7,219 nt of DNA from Candidatus Cloacimonadota bacterium (lineage in GTDB: Bacteria > Hydrothermota > E44-bin80), in assembly GCA_004376305.1 (NCBI GenBank), contig SOKD01000344.1, positions 1 to 7,219 of the forward strand. Direction: 5' to 3'. The notes beneath the pieces are model-generated. The model worked only from the letters and a program-made list of their open reading frames with translations, did not search any database and had not been told where the DNA came from. This document shows positions 6,581 through 7,219 of the stretch, one piece after another. Every line of letters begins with the position of its first letter. Positions within the stretch are counted from its first letter, which is position 1. Position numbers and translations under genes: made by a program.

Positions 6581-7219
6581 AGGTGACACGGTTCCTTCCA
6601 TCAGCTTTACTGCGGTACATTATGGTATCAACTCTTTTAACAAGCGATTCGACGGTATCATCTGGTTTTGCTATCGTTGCTCCAGTAGAGATCGTAACAC
6701 TGATTTTGTCATCTCCAATATGAAGCGAAGAATTTTCAACGAGTATTCGTAATTTTTCTGCAATGGTGAACAGCTGGTTATCGTTAATATTCACGATAAT
6801 CGCGAGAAATTCTTCACCCCCCCATCTTCCTATTAAGTCAAAGGATCTGATGTTTTTTGATAGTGTTTTCGCCACCATCTTTAGTACGCTATCCCCGATG
6901 TCATGCCCGTATGAATCGTTTATATTCTTGAAATGGTCGATATCAATAAACAGAACTCCAAAAGCCCAGCCATACCTTTTCATTTTTTCAAAAATTGCAT
7001 TCAGGTTTATCTCTAAATATTTTCTTGTACCTATCTCCGTGATCGGATCGAGCATTGCCAGCCTTGTTAGTTCTTCTAATTTATTTTGAACAGTGATCTG
7101 GAGAGAATTATCCTGAAAGATCTGGACAATACTGGTAATTTTTCCGTTTTCATCCCGGAGAGGGGTGGTCTTGATATGAACGGGAACTCGATGCCCATCC
7201 TTATGAAGAAGATATGCTT
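6570..7219 (-). CDS. PAS-GGDEF diguanylate cyclase, 5' partial (C-terminal part only)
   Basis: The 3' part of a gene that enters from the right edge. The frame is open upstream of the internal Met codon at 7055, so that Met is not the start. 215 codons are visible. Residues 1-~42 are the end of a PAS/PAC sensor domain (HKDGHRVPVHIKTTPLRDENGKI ... IVQIFQDNS), joined by a short helix (LEELTRLAMLDPIT) to a full GGDEF domain (~53-215) that makes cyclic di-GMP from GTP. The metal-binding region reads FIDIDHFKNIND, the active-site loop is GGEEF (133-137) and the inhibitory I-site RSFD (124-127) sits the canonical five residues before it. The enzyme should therefore be active and product-inhibited. 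The signal sensed by the PAS domain and any membrane or heme-binding part lie outside the window. Codons for the active site include a run of seven G (6817-6823). It ends 62 bp before the redox operon in the same direction. Confidence 0.92.
   Translation of the reverse strand, partial: AYLLHKDGHRVPVHIKTTPLRDENGKITSIVQIFQDNSLQITVQNKLEELTRLAMLDPITEIGTRKYLEINLNAIFEKMKRYGWAFGVLFIDIDHFKNINDSYGHDIGDSVLKMVAKTLSKNIRSFDLIGRWGGEEFLAIIVNINDNQLFTIAEKLRILVENSSLHIGDDKISVTISTGATIAKPDDTVESLVKRVDTIMYRSKADGRNRVTFDT
6574..6589. promoter_or_regulatory. Palindrome GTGTCA-N4-TGACAC, geometry of a CRP/FNR-family site
   Basis: Perfect 6-bp arms with a 4-base centre, about 75 bp upstream of the first redox-operon start and overlapping the last codons of the GGDEF gene. 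The 5-4-5 core (TGTCA-N4-TGACA) has the half-site spacing of CRP/FNR-family operators, the family that includes O2 and NO regulators. It is not followed by a T run on either strand, so a simple terminator is unlikely. The sequence also encodes protein (VTFDT), which lowers its weight. Confidence 0.3.

Noticed and set aside
6574..6589. Rho-independent terminator of the GGDEF gene
   Set aside because: The hairpin overlaps the stop codon region and is followed by ATAGAAAGTTAC on the - strand, with no T run.
6570..7055. A stand-alone GGDEF protein starting at the Met codon at 7055
   Set aside because: The frame continues upstream through a clear PAS/PAC tail to the window edge, and the Met lies inside the linker helix before the GGDEF domain.
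1..7219. CRISPR arrays, tRNA/rRNA genes, insertion sequences or attachment sites
   Set aside because: No spaced direct repeats, transposase motifs or tRNA-like folds were seen. The window is almost entirely covered by the five protein genes, and no gap exceeds about 65 bases.

Overview
The window holds five protein-coding genes and almost no non-coding DNA. One large gene on the + strand (to 3565) converges on a run of four genes on the - strand (7219 down to 3611). The outermost genes are both cut by the window edges. Codons are moderately AT-rich. The large gene has a gingipain-type (C25) peptidase domain, CARDB-like beta-sandwich repeats and a C-terminal 'RPNPF ... G-V-Y-F-I-R-L ... TVLLR' sorting/FlgD-Ig-like tail. 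Such tails are typical of secreted proteins in Bacteroidota-related and uncultured phyla (WOR-3/Stahlbacteria, Cloacimonadota, Marinimicrobia and similar). Together with a flavodiiron protein and a high-molecular-weight rubredoxin, this suggests an anaerobic or microaerophilic Gram-negative bacterium from a candidate phylum. The phylum is inferred, not proven.

Region 2-3565 (+): a secreted multidomain C25-like protein of about 1180 residues. It appears to start before the window, because the frame stays open to the left edge and the residues before the first ATG look like the end of a signal peptide. The catalytic Cys motif is present, but the residue aligning with the catalytic His is Pro.

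Region 3566-3610: a 45-bp convergent intergenic gap with a weak hairpin on the + strand and, on the - strand, a perfect Shine-Dalgarno sequence that leads to no obvious gene.

Region 3611-6507 (-): three closely spaced genes, in transcription order a dihydroorotate dehydrogenase-like flavoprotein, a flavin reductase-rubredoxin fusion (Hrb type) and a flavodiiron protein (FprA type). Hrb and FprA together form a known electron chain that reduces O2 or NO. The DHODH-like protein is the unexplained partner.

Region 6508-7219 (-): a short leader with a good ribosome binding site, two dyads and a possible promoter, preceded by the 3' part of a PAS-GGDEF diguanylate cyclase. That cyclase has an intact active site and an intact product-inhibition site. 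It lies 62 bp upstream in the same orientation, so it may be co-transcribed with, or simply adjacent to, the redox operon.
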